In this document: piece by piece, positions 7,060 to 15,801 of the stretch | How the letters are laid out: every line of letters begins with the position of its first letter | How positions within the stretch are numbered: the first letter of the stretch is position 1 | NCBI RefSeq assembly: GCF_003671495.1 | Contig: NZ_RCHN01000045.1 | Span: 159,632-223,631 of the forward strand | DNA: 64,000 nt | Direction: 5' to 3' | DNA from: Ketobacter sp. | GTDB lineage: Bacteria; Pseudomonadota; Gammaproteobacteria; Pseudomonadales; Ketobacteraceae | Made by a program: the position numbers and the translations under genes | The notes under the pieces: generated by a model | Databases searched by the model: none | The model's input: the letters and a program-made list of their open reading frames with translations, nothing else | Told to the model about the DNA's origin: nothing

Positions 7060-8058
7060 TCAGCCACCGAAGATTGCTTCGCCCGTAAGGCCTTGCTTCT
7101 CCAGCAGATCACGCAGCCGCTTGAGTGCCTCCACCTGAATCTGGCGCACACGCTCACGGGTCAAACCGATTTCCAGGCCAACCTCTTCCAGAGTGCTCAT
7201 CTCATAGCCCCGCAGGCCAAAGCGACGGGCGATGACCTCACGCTGCTTGGTGGGCAGTTGATCCAACCAGTAATCGATGCTGTAGCGCAGATCTGCATCC
7301 TGCAGAAGTTCGGCGGGATCTGAAACGTTGGTATCCGCGATGGTATCCAGAAGGGACTTGTCCGAATCATGGGCCATTGGGGTATCCACAGAGGAAACCC
7401 GCTCATTCAGTCCCAGCATGCGCTTGACGTCGTCCAGGGGCTTATCCAGCAGCTCGGCAATTTCCTCCGCACTGGGCTCGTGATCCAGTTTCTGGGTCAG
7501 TTCCCGGGCCGCGCGCAGATAGATGTTCAACTCTTTGACCACATGGATAGGCAGACGAATGGTGCGGGTCTGGTTCATGATGGCACGTTCGATGGTTTGC
7601 CTGATCCACCAGGTGGCGTAGGTGGAGAAACGGAAGCCACGCTCCGGGTCGAACTTTTCCACTGCGCGGATCAGGCCCAGGTTGCCCTCTTCGATCAGGT
7701 CCAGCAGGGACAGCCCACGATTAACGTAGCGGCGCGCGATTTTCACCACCAGGCGCAGGTTACTTTCAATCATGCGCTTGCGGGCATCCTCGTGTCCGCG
7801 CAACGCTCGACGGGCGTAGTAAACCTCTTCCTCCGGCGTCAGCAGTGGAGAAAAGCCGATTTCGTTGAGGTAAAGCTGAGTTGCATCCAGGGTCTTCTGC
7901 ATCCCGGGCTGGGCTACAAAAGAGTCGTCGTCGGCATCGTCGGACCCGCTGCGCTTATCGCGCAGTTCAGCAGCACGCTCTTCGAAAGCGTCCTCCAGAT
8001 CGGTATCCTCTTCCACGTATTCCAGGTCTAGGTTCTCGTCCCGTTCTGCTTGAATCAT
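7060..8058 (-). CDS. rpoS: Stationary-phase sigma factor RpoS
   Basis: Alternative sigma-70-family factor for stationary phase and general stress. The 332 residues fit RpoS. Seen: a short acidic region 1, region 1.2 (TQLYLNEIGFSPLLTPEEEV), region 2 with RMIESNLRLVVKIARRY and FRFSTYATWWIRQTIERAI, region 3, and region 4 with LTRERVRQIQVEALKRLR near residue 305. The short N-terminus distinguishes it from RpoD. The ATG has the upstream purine run GGAAGAAGAG. It follows nlpD by about 110 bases; in relatives the main rpoS promoter lies inside nlpD. The two CsrA-binding RNAs immediately downstream make this a compact global-regulation locus. Confidence 0.98.
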   Translation of the reverse strand: MIQAERDENLDLEYVEEDTDLEDAFEERAAELRDKRSGSDDADDDSFVAQPGMQKTLDATQLYLNEIGFSPLLTPEEEVYYARRALRGHEDARKRMIESNLRLVVKIARRYVNRGLSLLDLIEEGNLGLIRAVEKFDPERGFRFSTYATWWIRQTIERAIMNQTRTIRLPIHVVKELNIYLRAARELTQKLDHEPSAEEIAELLDKPLDDVKRMLGLNERVSSVDTPMAHDSDKSLLDTIADTNVSDPAELLQDADLRYSIDYWLDQLPTKQREVIARRFGLRGYEMSTLEEVGLEIGLTRERVRQIQVEALKRLRDLLEKQGLTGEAIFGG

Positions 8059-8171
8059 TGCTCTTCTTCCCGCGCTATTTAGTTTTTATCACCGCCCACT
8101 TGGATGATGCGGCCCCGTTTATAAAAAGACTGCCTGCAAACGGCAGCAAATGTTTACCCACCCTCTCCCAC

Positions 8172-8939
8172 TCAGCGTCTGGGCAAATACGATATCGGGT
8201 TGACCGGTTTACCATCACGACGAATTTCAAAGTGCAATTTGTCCCGGTTGGTCCCGGTAGAACCTATTTCGGCAATCTTTTGCCCGGCTTTAGCACTTTC
8301 ACCTTCTTTCAAAAGCAATCGGCTATTGTGGGCATAGGCACTCAAGTACGAATCGTTGTGCTTGATGATGATGAGATTGCCATAGCCGACCAACCCTGTC
8401 CCGCTGTAGACAACCTTGCCATCCGCCGCTGCAAATACAGGTTCCCCTTGCTTGCCGGCCAGGTCGATACCCTTATTGACCCTTCCCTGCAAGGAGAAGG
8501 TTTCGATCACGGGTCCGCTTGTTGGCCAGCTCCAGACCATATCTACCTTTTTATGTCTTTGATTTGCAACTTTTTCTTGGACCGGTTTGGTATTGGTTTC
8601 GGGTTTCTTATAACGAGTTGTTTGTTCGGAAGTTGATCGCTTCGCGGTGGCGGGTGCGGGTTTAGGTTTGTACGATGCGCCCGCATCCAGGCTGAGAACC
8701 TGGCCAGGATATATTCGATAGGGGGCGGAAATGCCGTTTTTCTGAGCCAGCTCCTCGTGATCACGGTTATATCGCCAGGCGATTGAGTACAGCGTTTCTC
8801 CTGGTTGAACTGTGTGGGAGCCTTGTAATACGGGGGCTGGAGAGCGATAGACGTTGCGCAGGGGTTCATAGCGGGAGGGGCCGCAGGCACAGAGCAAGAG
8901 TGTGAGGCTGATCACAGGTATACAAAATTTAACGGCCAT
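8172..8939 (-). CDS. nlpD: Lipoprotein NlpD, LysM and M23 peptidase-like amidase activator
   Basis: Outer-membrane lipoprotein that, in E. coli, activates the septal amidase AmiC. Seen: a signal peptide with lipobox ending LLLCAC, a LysM domain (HTVQPGETLYSIAWRYN, about residues 40-85), a low-complexity Lys/Pro/Thr linker, and a C-terminal M23 (LytM) domain with GRVNKGIDLAGKQGEPVFAA and KLHFEIRRDGKPVNP. The zinc-binding HxxxD is replaced by NKGID, so the domain is degenerate, as in E. coli NlpD. I chose the ATG at 8939, preceded by GTGGGAA; an upstream GTG at 8957 would add six residues. It sits in the conserved pcm-nlpD-rpoS order, here interrupted by the DUF368 gene. Confidence 0.93.
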   Translation of the reverse strand: MAVKFCIPVISLTLLLCACGPSRYEPLRNVYRSPAPVLQGSHTVQPGETLYSIAWRYNRDHEELAQKNGISAPYRIYPGQVLSLDAGASYKPKPAPATAKRSTSEQTTRYKKPETNTKPVQEKVANQRHKKVDMVWSWPTSGPVIETFSLQGRVNKGIDLAGKQGEPVFAAADGKVVYSGTGLVGYGNLIIIKHNDSYLSAYAHNSRLLLKEGESAKAGQKIAEIGSTGTNRDKLHFEIRRDGKPVNPISYLPRR

Positions 8940-9109
8940 ATTCCCACTGAACACCACGTTGCTGAGCGCACCCTCCCCAGTTCAGATCACAAAATCACCT
9001 AAATTACTTTAGAATCAAATTTCATAAACCTCTTAGGCTTATTACGACAAAATCTAACTGTTTTTTGAACAACTGCACACCAATTGATCAACAAACATAC
9101 AAATCTGGA

Positions 9110-10066
9110 CTACGAGCGTTCAGCCCAGGGGCTGGGTTCAGCGCGGCCCAAACGCTCCAGGGCCAGCACCAAGACCACGGCAACCGCCATCAACACCAGG
9201 CTGAAAACCAGCTTCGGATCCTGCCCGGTGAGCTCCAGGTATTGATGAGGCAGCAGATTGGCCTGCTCTACCGGTACCGTCTCGCCATGGCTATTGATTC
9301 TGGTGCTCAGCGTCTGTTTCCAGGGCCAGACCTTGTTCAGTGAACCCAGCATGAATCCGGTCAAGACGGCCATGGTGACGTTGTGCAGATGATGCAGCAG
9401 CCAGGACAGCAGACGGGTAAACAGCAGCAACCCCACCAGACATCCGGTTGCAAAGATCCCCAGGTTGACCAGCTCCAGGGATTTGACGGCACCGATGACG
9501 TGGGCATACATCCCCATCAGCAGGAGTATAAAAGAACCGGAGATGCCCGGCAGCACCATGGCACAGATGGCAATACTGCCGGCCACAAACAGGGTGACGG
9601 CATTGAGGGGCAACTGCTGTGGCGACACCAGGGTAATCACGAAGGCAATAGCGGCTCCCGCCACCAATGCGACAACGGTGGCGGGCGTCCAACAGGGAAT
9701 CTGGCGCCCGATGTGAACGGCAGAAATCAGAATCAACCCGAAAAAGAAGGACCACAGTAACTCTGGCTGGGTTTGCAGCAGATGTGAGAGCAATTTGGAC
9801 AGGGTGAAAACACTGGTGAGAATCCCCAGCATCAGGGTCAACAGGAAATTGCCGTTGAATGATCGCCAAGCGGCCAAAGGACCTTGCTTCACCAAGGTTG
9901 TCAGCGTGCCCGGGCCAATGGCGCCGATGCTGTCGATGAGCTTTTCATAGATACCGGTAATGAAGGCCACTGTGCCACCGGACACCCCCGGAACAATATC
10001 CGCCGCGCCCATGGCCATGCCTTTTACGTAAATCCAGGCGTAGTCTTTTACCGAAGAACTTGTCAT
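9110..10066 (-). CDS. DUF368 membrane protein, candidate undecaprenyl phosphate translocase PopT
   Basis: Integral membrane protein of about 318 residues with eight or more hydrophobic segments. The N-terminal signature GAADIVPGVSGGTVAFITGI is diagnostic for DUF368, and a second repeat-like motif MVLPGISGSFILLLMGMY follows near residue 155; the two related PG-x-SGS/G motifs suggest an internal duplication. Known: DUF368 proteins (PopT) were identified as polyprenyl-phosphate translocases that return the lipid carrier across the inner membrane. The substrate here is inferred from family membership. The gene stands between pcm and nlpD, which are usually adjacent. The start is not certain: a GTG at 10078 would add four residues, and neither has a clear ribosome-binding site. 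Confidence 0.85.
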   Translation of the reverse strand: MTSSSVKDYAWIYVKGMAMGAADIVPGVSGGTVAFITGIYEKLIDSIGAIGPGTLTTLVKQGPLAAWRSFNGNFLLTLMLGILTSVFTLSKLLSHLLQTQPELLWSFFFGLILISAVHIGRQIPCWTPATVVALVAGAAIAFVITLVSPQQLPLNAVTLFVAGSIAICAMVLPGISGSFILLLMGMYAHVIGAVKSLELVNLGIFATGCLVGLLLFTRLLSWLLHHLHNVTMAVLTGFMLGSLNKVWPWKQTLSTRINSHGETVPVEQANLLPHQYLELTGQDPKLVFSLVLMAVAVVLVLALERLGRAEPSPWAERS

Positions 10067-10118
10067 GCGCACAACCACATCATCTGAGAGCGTTGAGGAG
10101 GGATGATACTAATGAAAA

Positions 10119-10793
10119 TCAGCGCAAACCGGAACGAAAAGGAACAAATCGCACATCCTCAATAAACTCCCGCTGAAACCCTTCCTCTGTGCGGGTGATA
10201 CGATAGAGCTTTTGCTCCTGTTCGCCGATGGGGATAACCAGGCGCCCACCGATAGCCAGTTGATCAAGCAGTTCCTGGGGAACATCCGAGGGTGCTGCCG
10301 CCGCCAGGATGCCATCAAACGGCGCCTTGTCCTTCAATCCGATACTGCCATCGGCATAGCGAAAAACCACGTTGTGGATCTTCAGGGCTCGAATTCGCTT
10401 GCGGGCCTTTTCCTGCAACGCTTTGATACGCTCCAGTGAATACACCTCTTTGGCAAACCGCGACAGGATAGCGGTTTGATAACCGGAGCCTGTGCCAATC
10501 TCAAGCACCCGCCCCAGGGAACCCGCCTCCAACAACAGCTCAGTCATATGGGCCACGATGTAGGGTTGGGAGATGGTCTGGCTGTGGCCAATGGGCAGCG
10601 CGGTATCTTCATAGGCGCGATGGGCCAGCGCTTCATCCACAAACAGATGCCGGGGCGTACTGCGTATGGCCTCCAGAACCTCATGGTTGCGGATGCCCTG
10701 ATCCTGCAGGCGTGCAATGAGCCGGTCCCGGGTCCGCTGGGAGGTCATCCCGATGCCGTTCACCCCATTTGCTGCCAGAAAAGAATCGTTCAC
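10119..10793 (-). CDS. pcm: Protein-L-isoaspartate O-methyltransferase
   Basis: Methylates isoaspartyl residues in damaged proteins using S-adenosylmethionine, in the cytoplasm. 224 residues. Seen: the family block LPIGHSQTISQPYIVAHMTE, the SAM-binding motif I VLEIGTGSGYQTAIL near residue 95, and the C-terminal GGRLVIPIG. The annotated GTG start at 10793 has a good TGAGGA sequence eight bases upstream; an internal ATG at 10748 (MTSQRTRDRL) would align better with the E. coli N-terminus. It belongs to the truD-surE-pcm-nlpD-rpoS group, but surE is absent: only 95 noncoding bases separate pcm from truD. Confidence 0.97.
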   Translation of the reverse strand: MNDSFLAANGVNGIGMTSQRTRDRLIARLQDQGIRNHEVLEAIRSTPRHLFVDEALAHRAYEDTALPIGHSQTISQPYIVAHMTELLLEAGSLGRVLEIGTGSGYQTAILSRFAKEVYSLERIKALQEKARKRIRALKIHNVVFRYADGSIGLKDKAPFDGILAAAAPSDVPQELLDQLAIGGRLVIPIGEQEQKLYRITRTEEGFQREFIEDVRFVPFRSGLR

Positions 10794-10888
10794 TCGCTGG
10801 TCCTCATCCCGTCATGAAACTAAATTCTTGTTATACAAGTAATTCATTGTAAAAGAAGGTACCGGAAACGGCGAGCTGAATTGGCGTT

Positions 10889-11917
10889 TTATTTATCCTG
10901 GGCGCCGCTGCGATCGTTGAGTTGGACCAGTTCACGCAGCACACTGGTGGCATAGGCGCCTTTGGGGAGCTCGAAACGCAGCATCAGGTCGTCACCATGA
11001 GACTCCAGCTGCAGATTACGGGGCAACAGGCGCAATGGCCGCGGCTCGGGCTTGATGTTCGCCTGTTTCAGGAGCTGAGCATGGCTTGACGAAACAGCGG
11101 GGCTGTCTGCTCCGGGCAGCCAACCGCCGAGGTGGATGTCACCGCGGTCAAAACGCTGCTGCAAGGTCTCGCTCCAGGCCTCTTCCACAAAATAGCTCTG
11201 ACTGCCATCCAGCATGATCGGGTCGCCCGCCGTCCAGCGGCACCAATCACCCTGCGCTACCCGTTGCCCAAGGCTGCCGTTGAAATACCAACTGCGGAGC
11301 GTAGAGAGCACGCGGCTGCGCAGTGCCCGCTCCTGGGGGAGCTCCCCAGCCTGGGCCCAGTGAAGAGCCTCAGTGACGTTGCCGCCCCCATGACCAAAGC
11401 GCTGGGCACCAAAATAGTTGGGCACCCCCTGCTCCCGCACCAGCTGGACCCGCTGCTCCAGGTTGCCGGGAGTCAGATTGCGCAGCCGAATATGAAACCC
11501 GTTGGCTTTGTGGGTGCCAATGCGCAGCTTGCGATGATGACGGGCATGCTGCAACAGAGTCATCCCCTCCGCAGACAGCCGCTCAGCATCCGGCTCCGGG
11601 TTCACTCCCGGCAGGTGGATGGAGAACCACTGGCTGGTGAGCCCCCGACGATCCTTGAGACCGGAATAACTGACCTGGCGGGGCCGCACACTGAATAGAC
11701 GGGCGAGGCATTTGACGGTGTAACGCGTATTCTGATCATCGGTCTGCAGTTGCAGAAACAGATGCTCGCCCGCTCCGCTGGGCTCAAAGCCCAGAACCTC
11801 CTCCACCACAAAGTCCTCGGGCAGGGTCTTGAAATCACCCTGCATATCCGGCGCGCCATAAGCGTAAGGTGCGCTGTCCAGGCCCTGTGCGGGCAGCCCG
11901 GCGTGAAGGACGCTCAT
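10889..11917 (-). CDS. truD: tRNA pseudouridine(13) synthase TruD
   Basis: Isomerises uridine 13 of certain tRNAs to pseudouridine. 342 residues, the usual size. Seen: DFVVEEVLGFEPSGAGEH near residue 34, the catalytic aspartate in SYSGLKDRRG near residue 87, KANGFHIRLRN, and VPNYFGAQRFGHGG. Its ATG overlaps the ispF stop by four bases (ATGA), so the two are probably translationally coupled. The insertion TRUD domain in the middle is of normal length. Confidence 0.98.
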   Translation of the reverse strand: MSVLHAGLPAQGLDSAPYAYGAPDMQGDFKTLPEDFVVEEVLGFEPSGAGEHLFLQLQTDDQNTRYTVKCLARLFSVRPRQVSYSGLKDRRGLTSQWFSIHLPGVNPEPDAERLSAEGMTLLQHARHHRKLRIGTHKANGFHIRLRNLTPGNLEQRVQLVREQGVPNYFGAQRFGHGGGNVTEALHWAQAGELPQERALRSRVLSTLRSWYFNGSLGQRVAQGDWCRWTAGDPIMLDGSQSYFVEEAWSETLQQRFDRGDIHLGGWLPGADSPAVSSSHAQLLKQANIKPEPRPLRLLPRNLQLESHGDDLMLRFELPKGAYATSVLRELVQLNDRSGAQDK

Positions 11918-12390
11918 GCGGGACCAATCAGGGCAACGGCATGCACCGCAATGCCCTCCTTGCGACCGGTATACCCCAGCTGCTCCGTGGTGGTGGCCTT
12001 GACGTTCACGGCCTCCACTCCCACCTGTAGATCCTGGGCAATGTTCGCCCGCATGGAGTCGATGTGGGGTGCCATTTTAGGTGCCTGGGCCACGATGGTG
12101 ACATCCACGTTTCCAACCTGATAACCGGCCCGTCTTACCTGCGCCACCACGTGCCGCAGCAGCTCCCGGCTGTCTGCCCCTTTGTACTGAGCGTCGGTGT
12201 CCGGAAAATGCTTGCCGATGTCCCCCAGGGCAGCGGCTCCCAACAGGGCATCCGCCAGTGCGTGGAGGGCGACGTCGCCATCGGAATGCGCCACAAACCC
12301 ATGAGAATACGGTATGCGCACCCCACCCAGCATCAGGTGATCACCGGTGCCAAAACGATGGACATCAAAGCCATGGCCAATTCGAATCAT
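11914..12390 (-). CDS. ispF: 2-C-methyl-D-erythritol 2,4-cyclodiphosphate synthase
   Basis: Fifth enzyme of the MEP isoprenoid pathway; makes the cyclodiphosphate with release of CMP. 158 residues, typical of the trimer subunit. Seen: the zinc ligands in GHGFDVHRF (Asp8, His10), the block HSDGDVALHALADALLGA with the third zinc histidine, DIGKHFPDTD, and the C-terminal EQLGYTGRKEGIAVHAVAL. Stop overlaps truD start by four bases; ispD lies 11 bases upstream. With dxr at 58 kb and uppS at 60 kb it supplies isoprenoid precursors for the cell-wall lipid carrier. Confidence 0.99.
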   Translation of the reverse strand: MIRIGHGFDVHRFGTGDHLMLGGVRIPYSHGFVAHSDGDVALHALADALLGAAALGDIGKHFPDTDAQYKGADSRELLRHVVAQVRRAGYQVGNVDVTIVAQAPKMAPHIDSMRANIAQDLQVGVEAVNVKATTTEQLGYTGRKEGIAVHAVALIGPA

Positions 12391-12401
12391 AGTGCTACCT
12401 A

Positions 12402-13118
12402 TTATGACTGCTGGATGAGTTGCTGCTGGATGTAAAGCTCGGTCAGTGTCAGGTCCTGGGGATGGGTGATTTTGATGTTGTCATAGTGCCCTTCCACCAG
12501 CAGGGGTTGATGACCGAGGCGTTCCATGGCAGCGGATTCGTCTGTCACCAGTACCCCATCGGTCAGCGCAGAATCGATGGCACTGCGCAGGGTACCCAGG
12601 CGAAACAGTTGCGGCGTGAGCGCATGCCAAAGCTGGTTGCGGTCCACGGTGGCTTCAATCTGGTTGATGCGGTTGGCCCGCTTCATGGTATCCCGCACCG
12701 GGTTGGCCAGAATCCCCCCGACTGCGTCGAACTGATCCACCTGTTGCACCAGCTTGCGGACATCATCCGCCCGCACACAGGGTCGTGCCACATCGTGCAC
12801 CAGCACCCAGTCCCGCTCATCCCCGATCCCGGACAGGTAGCGCAACCCGTTCTGCACGGAATGGCAGCGCTCGTCGCCACCGACGACGGTTTTTATACGG
12901 GGGTTCTTCGCGGCAGGCAAACCCTTGAAGTGACGGTCTTCCGCACTGATGACCACCACCACCTGAACGATCTCTGCCAGGGTAAGCAGTCGGTCCAGAG
13001 TATTCTCGACCACGGTTTTACCGTTGAGCTGGAGGTATTGCTTGGGCAACGCCGAGCCGAATCGCTTCCCCACACCAGCGGCCGGCACCACGCACCAGAT
13101 ACGATTAGATGTCGTCAT
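12402..13118 (-). CDS. ispD: 2-C-methyl-D-erythritol 4-phosphate cytidylyltransferase
   Basis: Third MEP-pathway enzyme; couples CTP to methylerythritol phosphate. 238 residues. Seen: the nucleotide-binding N-terminus VVPAAGVGKRFGSALPKQYL (residues 11-30), VLVHDVARPCVRADDV, and ATVDRNQLWHALTPQLFR near residue 155. It is eight bases downstream of ftsB and eleven upstream of ispF, the standard ftsB-ispD-ispF order, so the three are most likely one transcript. Confidence 0.99.
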   Translation of the reverse strand: MTTSNRIWCVVPAAGVGKRFGSALPKQYLQLNGKTVVENTLDRLLTLAEIVQVVVVISAEDRHFKGLPAAKNPRIKTVVGGDERCHSVQNGLRYLSGIGDERDWVLVHDVARPCVRADDVRKLVQQVDQFDAVGGILANPVRDTMKRANRINQIEATVDRNQLWHALTPQLFRLGTLRSAIDSALTDGVLVTDESAAMERLGHQPLLVEGHYDNIKITHPQDLTLTELYIQQQLIQQS

Positions 13119-13126
13119 TTAGAAAG

Positions 13127-13444
13127 TTACTGCTGATCGTCGTCAATTATCAGAAAGAAGGTTTCATCTTCCTTCACCATCCCCAATTGGGTACGGGCCC
13201 GTTCCTCGACCGCATCCAAACCTTCTTTCAGGTTTTTCACTTCGGCCCGTAACCGTTTATTGCGCTCCGCCGCGAGGTAGTTTTCCTGCTCCTGACGCTC
13301 GATTTCCCCTTTCAGGCGCCAGATATCAGCCAAACTGTCCTCACCAATCCATAACCTGAGCTGCAGCACAAAGAAACAGATCACCAACACCCAGAACAAT
13401 ACCCTGGGCAGGGTGAACCAAGTCGATTGGCTGTTTTCGGTCAT
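13127..13444 (-). CDS. ftsB: Cell division protein FtsB
   Basis: Bitopic inner-membrane protein of the FtsQLB complex that signals activation of septal peptidoglycan synthesis. 105 residues. Seen: a short cytoplasmic N-terminus, one transmembrane segment (VLFWVLVICFFVLQLRLWIG, about residues 15-34), a periplasmic coiled coil rich in Glu/Arg/Leu (about 40-75), and the family ending with ERARTQLGMVKEDETFF. The ATG at 13444 is preferred over a TTG at 13450. It lies between eno and ispD, as in most gammaproteobacteria. Confidence 0.96.
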   Translation of the reverse strand: MTENSQSTWFTLPRVLFWVLVICFFVLQLRLWIGEDSLADIWRLKGEIERQEQENYLAAERNKRLRAEVKNLKEGLDAVEERARTQLGMVKEDETFFLIIDDDQQ

Positions 13445-13533
13445 GGTCAAAGGTCAGGGCTGGCGAAACATGGGGATAAGAATGGAGCTTTACGGGGGAT
13501 TGGTCAAGCCGCAAAGCCAGGCGCCTGGAGGCG

Positions 13534-13562
13534 GCGCCGAAGCCAAAGGTCAGCTTCGGCGC
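13534..13562 (-). terminator. Strong hairpin after eno, without a T run
   Basis: GCGCCGAAGC (13534-13543) and GCTTCGGCGC (13553-13562) form a ten-base-pair stem 10 bases after the eno stop. No T run follows on the minus strand, so it may be a partial terminator or a 3'-end stabiliser that sets eno expression above that of ftsB-ispD. Confidence 0.5.
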
Positions 13563-13572
13563 GGGACCCGGC

Positions 13573-14871
13573 TTACTTGAAGGCGCGGAATTCAGACTTG
13601 CCCTTATAGGGAGCCTGATCACCGATCACTTCTTCAATACGCAGTAACTGGTTGTACTTGGCAACACGGTCTGAGCGGCACAGGGAGCCGGTTTTGATCT
13701 GGCCGGCCGCAGTGGCCACCGCCAGATCGGCAATGGTGGCATCTTCGGTTTCGCCGGAACGGTGGGAAATCACCGCCGTGTAGCCGGCGTCCTTGGCCAT
13801 CTGGATCGCGTCCAGGGTTTCCGACAGACTGCCGATCTGGTTGAACTTGATCAGAATGCTGTTGGCGATGTCCTTGTCGATGCCTTCCTTGAGGATCTTG
13901 GTATTGGTCACGAACAGGTCGTCCCCTACCAACTGAACTTTCTCGCCCAGCTTTTCCGTCAGCACCTTCCAGCCGGCCCAGTCCCCTTCATCCATGCCGT
14001 CTTCGATGGAGATGATGGGGTAACGGCTGCACAGGTCAGCCAGGTAATCGGCGAACTCTTCTGAGGTCAGGGATTTGTTGTCACCGGCCAGCACGTATTT
14101 GCCATCCTTATAGAATTCTGAGGAGGCACAATCCAACGCCAGGGTCACGTTTTCACCCAGTTTGTAACCGGCTTTTTCCACCGCTTCGGAGATGACTTTC
14201 AGGGCTTCTTCATTTGAGGACAGGTTGGGAGCAAAACCGCCTTCGTCACCCACTGCGGTGTTCAGGCCTTTGGCGCTCAGTACCGATTTCAGGGCGTGGA
14301 AGATTTCCGCACCACAACGCAGCGCTTCTGCAAAACTGGGCGCCCCCACCGGCTGAATCATGAATTCCTGGATGTCCACGTTGTTATCCGCGTGGGCGCC
14401 GCCATTGATGATGTTCATCATGGGCACCGGCATGCTGTAGGGCCCAGCCTTGCCGTCCACGATTTCGCTGATGTGCTGGAACAGGGGCACCTGCTTGTGC
14501 ACCGCCGCCGCTTTGGCCACAGCCAGGGACACCGCCAGGATGGCATTGGCACCGAACTTGGATTTGTTTTCAGTGCCGTCGGCATCGATCATCAGCTGGT
14601 CAATGGCGCGCTGGTCCAGGGCATTTTTGCCTTTCAGCAGGGCCTGGATGTCGTTGTTCACAGCAGCAACGGCTTTCAGAACACCCTTGCCCAGATAGCG
14701 GGACTTGTCACCATCGCGCAGCTCCAGTGCCTCGCGGGAACCAGTGGAGGCTCCGGACGGCGCACAAGCGGTACCGGCCGCGCCGGATTCCAGGACAACG
14801 TCCGCTTCAACGGTGGGGTTTCCTCGTGAATCCAGCACTTCCCGGGCGCGGATTTGAGCGATCTTAGGCAT
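13573..14871 (-). CDS. eno: Enolase
   Basis: Glycolytic enzyme interconverting 2-phosphoglycerate and phosphoenolpyruvate; also a degradosome component in relatives. 432 residues. Seen: REVLDSRGNPTVEADVVL at the N-terminus, SGASTGSREALELRDGD, the catalytic region VGDEGGFAPNL, metal ligands in SIEDGMDEGDW, LVGDDLFVTN, and the signature ILIKFNQIGSLSETLDAI followed by SHRSGETED. An AGGAG sequence lies 11 bases before the ATG. Order kdsA-eno-ftsB is conserved. A strong stem follows the stop codon. Confidence 0.99.
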   Translation of the reverse strand: MPKIAQIRAREVLDSRGNPTVEADVVLESGAAGTACAPSGASTGSREALELRDGDKSRYLGKGVLKAVAAVNNDIQALLKGKNALDQRAIDQLMIDADGTENKSKFGANAILAVSLAVAKAAAVHKQVPLFQHISEIVDGKAGPYSMPVPMMNIINGGAHADNNVDIQEFMIQPVGAPSFAEALRCGAEIFHALKSVLSAKGLNTAVGDEGGFAPNLSSNEEALKVISEAVEKAGYKLGENVTLALDCASSEFYKDGKYVLAGDNKSLTSEEFADYLADLCSRYPIISIEDGMDEGDWAGWKVLTEKLGEKVQLVGDDLFVTNTKILKEGIDKDIANSILIKFNQIGSLSETLDAIQMAKDAGYTAVISHRSGETEDATIADLAVATAAGQIKTGSLCRSDRVAKYNQLLRIEEVIGDQAPYKGKSEFRAFK

Positions 14872-14911
14872 GGTCAGGATGTCTCCTATTGATAATGTTT
14901 AATTTGAAAAA

Positions 14912-15781
14912 TCAGTGGGTGTCCAGTTTGTCGAAACCTTTCACCAATTCGTCCAACGCTTTCACTTGGGCCAGGAAGGGTTCCAGCATTGCCAGTCGCA
15001 AAGCACAGGGGCCGTCACACCTGGCCTGTTCCGGTTCCGGGTGAGCCTCCAGGAACAGACCTGCCAGACGCTGGCTCATTCCGGCCAGGGCCAGCTCTGT
15101 CACCTGGGCCCGACGCCCGCCAGCCGCTTCTGCCAAACCGCCGGGCATCTGCAGGGAATGAGTAACATCAAAGAACACAGGATTGCCGAATTCTTTCATG
15201 ATGCCAAAGCCCAGCATGTCCACCACCAGGTTGTTGTAACCAAAACTGGAGCCACGCTCACACAGAATGACCTGGTCGTTGCCGGCCTCTTCACACTTCT
15301 TGATGATGTGTTTCATTTCCCGGGGTGCCAGGAACTGGGCTTTCTTGACGTTGATGATGGCGCCGGTTTGCGCCATGGCCACCACCAGATCCGTCTGCCG
15401 CGAAAGGAATGCGGGCAACTGGATAATGTCACAGACTTCCGCCACCGGCTGGGCCTGATGCGGCTCGTGCACATCGGTGATGATGGGGACATTAAAGGTG
15501 TTTTTGATTTCCTCGAAGATTTTCAGGCCTTCGTCCAGCCCCGGCCCCCGGAAAGAATTCACCGAGGAGCGATTGGCTTTATCGAACGACGCCTTGAATA
15601 CATAGGGAATGCCTAGCTTCTCGGTGACCTTCACGTAGCTTTCGGCGATCTGCAGCGCCAGATCCCGGGATTCCAGCACATTCATGCCGCCGAACAGCAC
15701 GAATGGCAGGTCGTTGCCAATGTTGATGCTGGCGCCACCGGGCGCGGTCAGGGCAATGGTTTTCTGGGCTTGTTGACTCAT
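14912..15781 (-). CDS. kdsA: 3-deoxy-8-phosphooctulonate synthase (Kdo-8-P synthase)
   Basis: Condenses phosphoenolpyruvate with arabinose 5-phosphate to Kdo-8-phosphate for the LPS inner core. 289 residues. Seen: LFGGMNVLESRDLALQIAE near residue 29, the substrate block FKASFDKANRSS near residue 63, DVHEPHQAQPVAEVCD, IIQLPAFLSRQTDLV, and VFFDVTHSLQMPGG. It lies 20 bases downstream of pyrG and 40 upstream of eno. It supports, with lpxA/B/D at 50-53 kb, that the cell makes a conventional lipid A-Kdo LPS. Confidence 0.99.
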   Translation of the reverse strand: MSQQAQKTIALTAPGGASINIGNDLPFVLFGGMNVLESRDLALQIAESYVKVTEKLGIPYVFKASFDKANRSSVNSFRGPGLDEGLKIFEEIKNTFNVPIITDVHEPHQAQPVAEVCDIIQLPAFLSRQTDLVVAMAQTGAIINVKKAQFLAPREMKHIIKKCEEAGNDQVILCERGSSFGYNNLVVDMLGFGIMKEFGNPVFFDVTHSLQMPGGLAEAAGGRRAQVTELALAGMSQRLAGLFLEAHPEPEQARCDGPCALRLAMLEPFLAQVKALDELVKGFDKLDTH

Positions 15782-15801
15782 TTGAGTTCCCTCTCGCCGG
15801 G

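Noticed and set aside
9086..9094. Palindrome TTGATCAA upstream of nlpD considered as an FNR site
   Set aside because: The half-sites abut without the four-base spacer that FNR needs.
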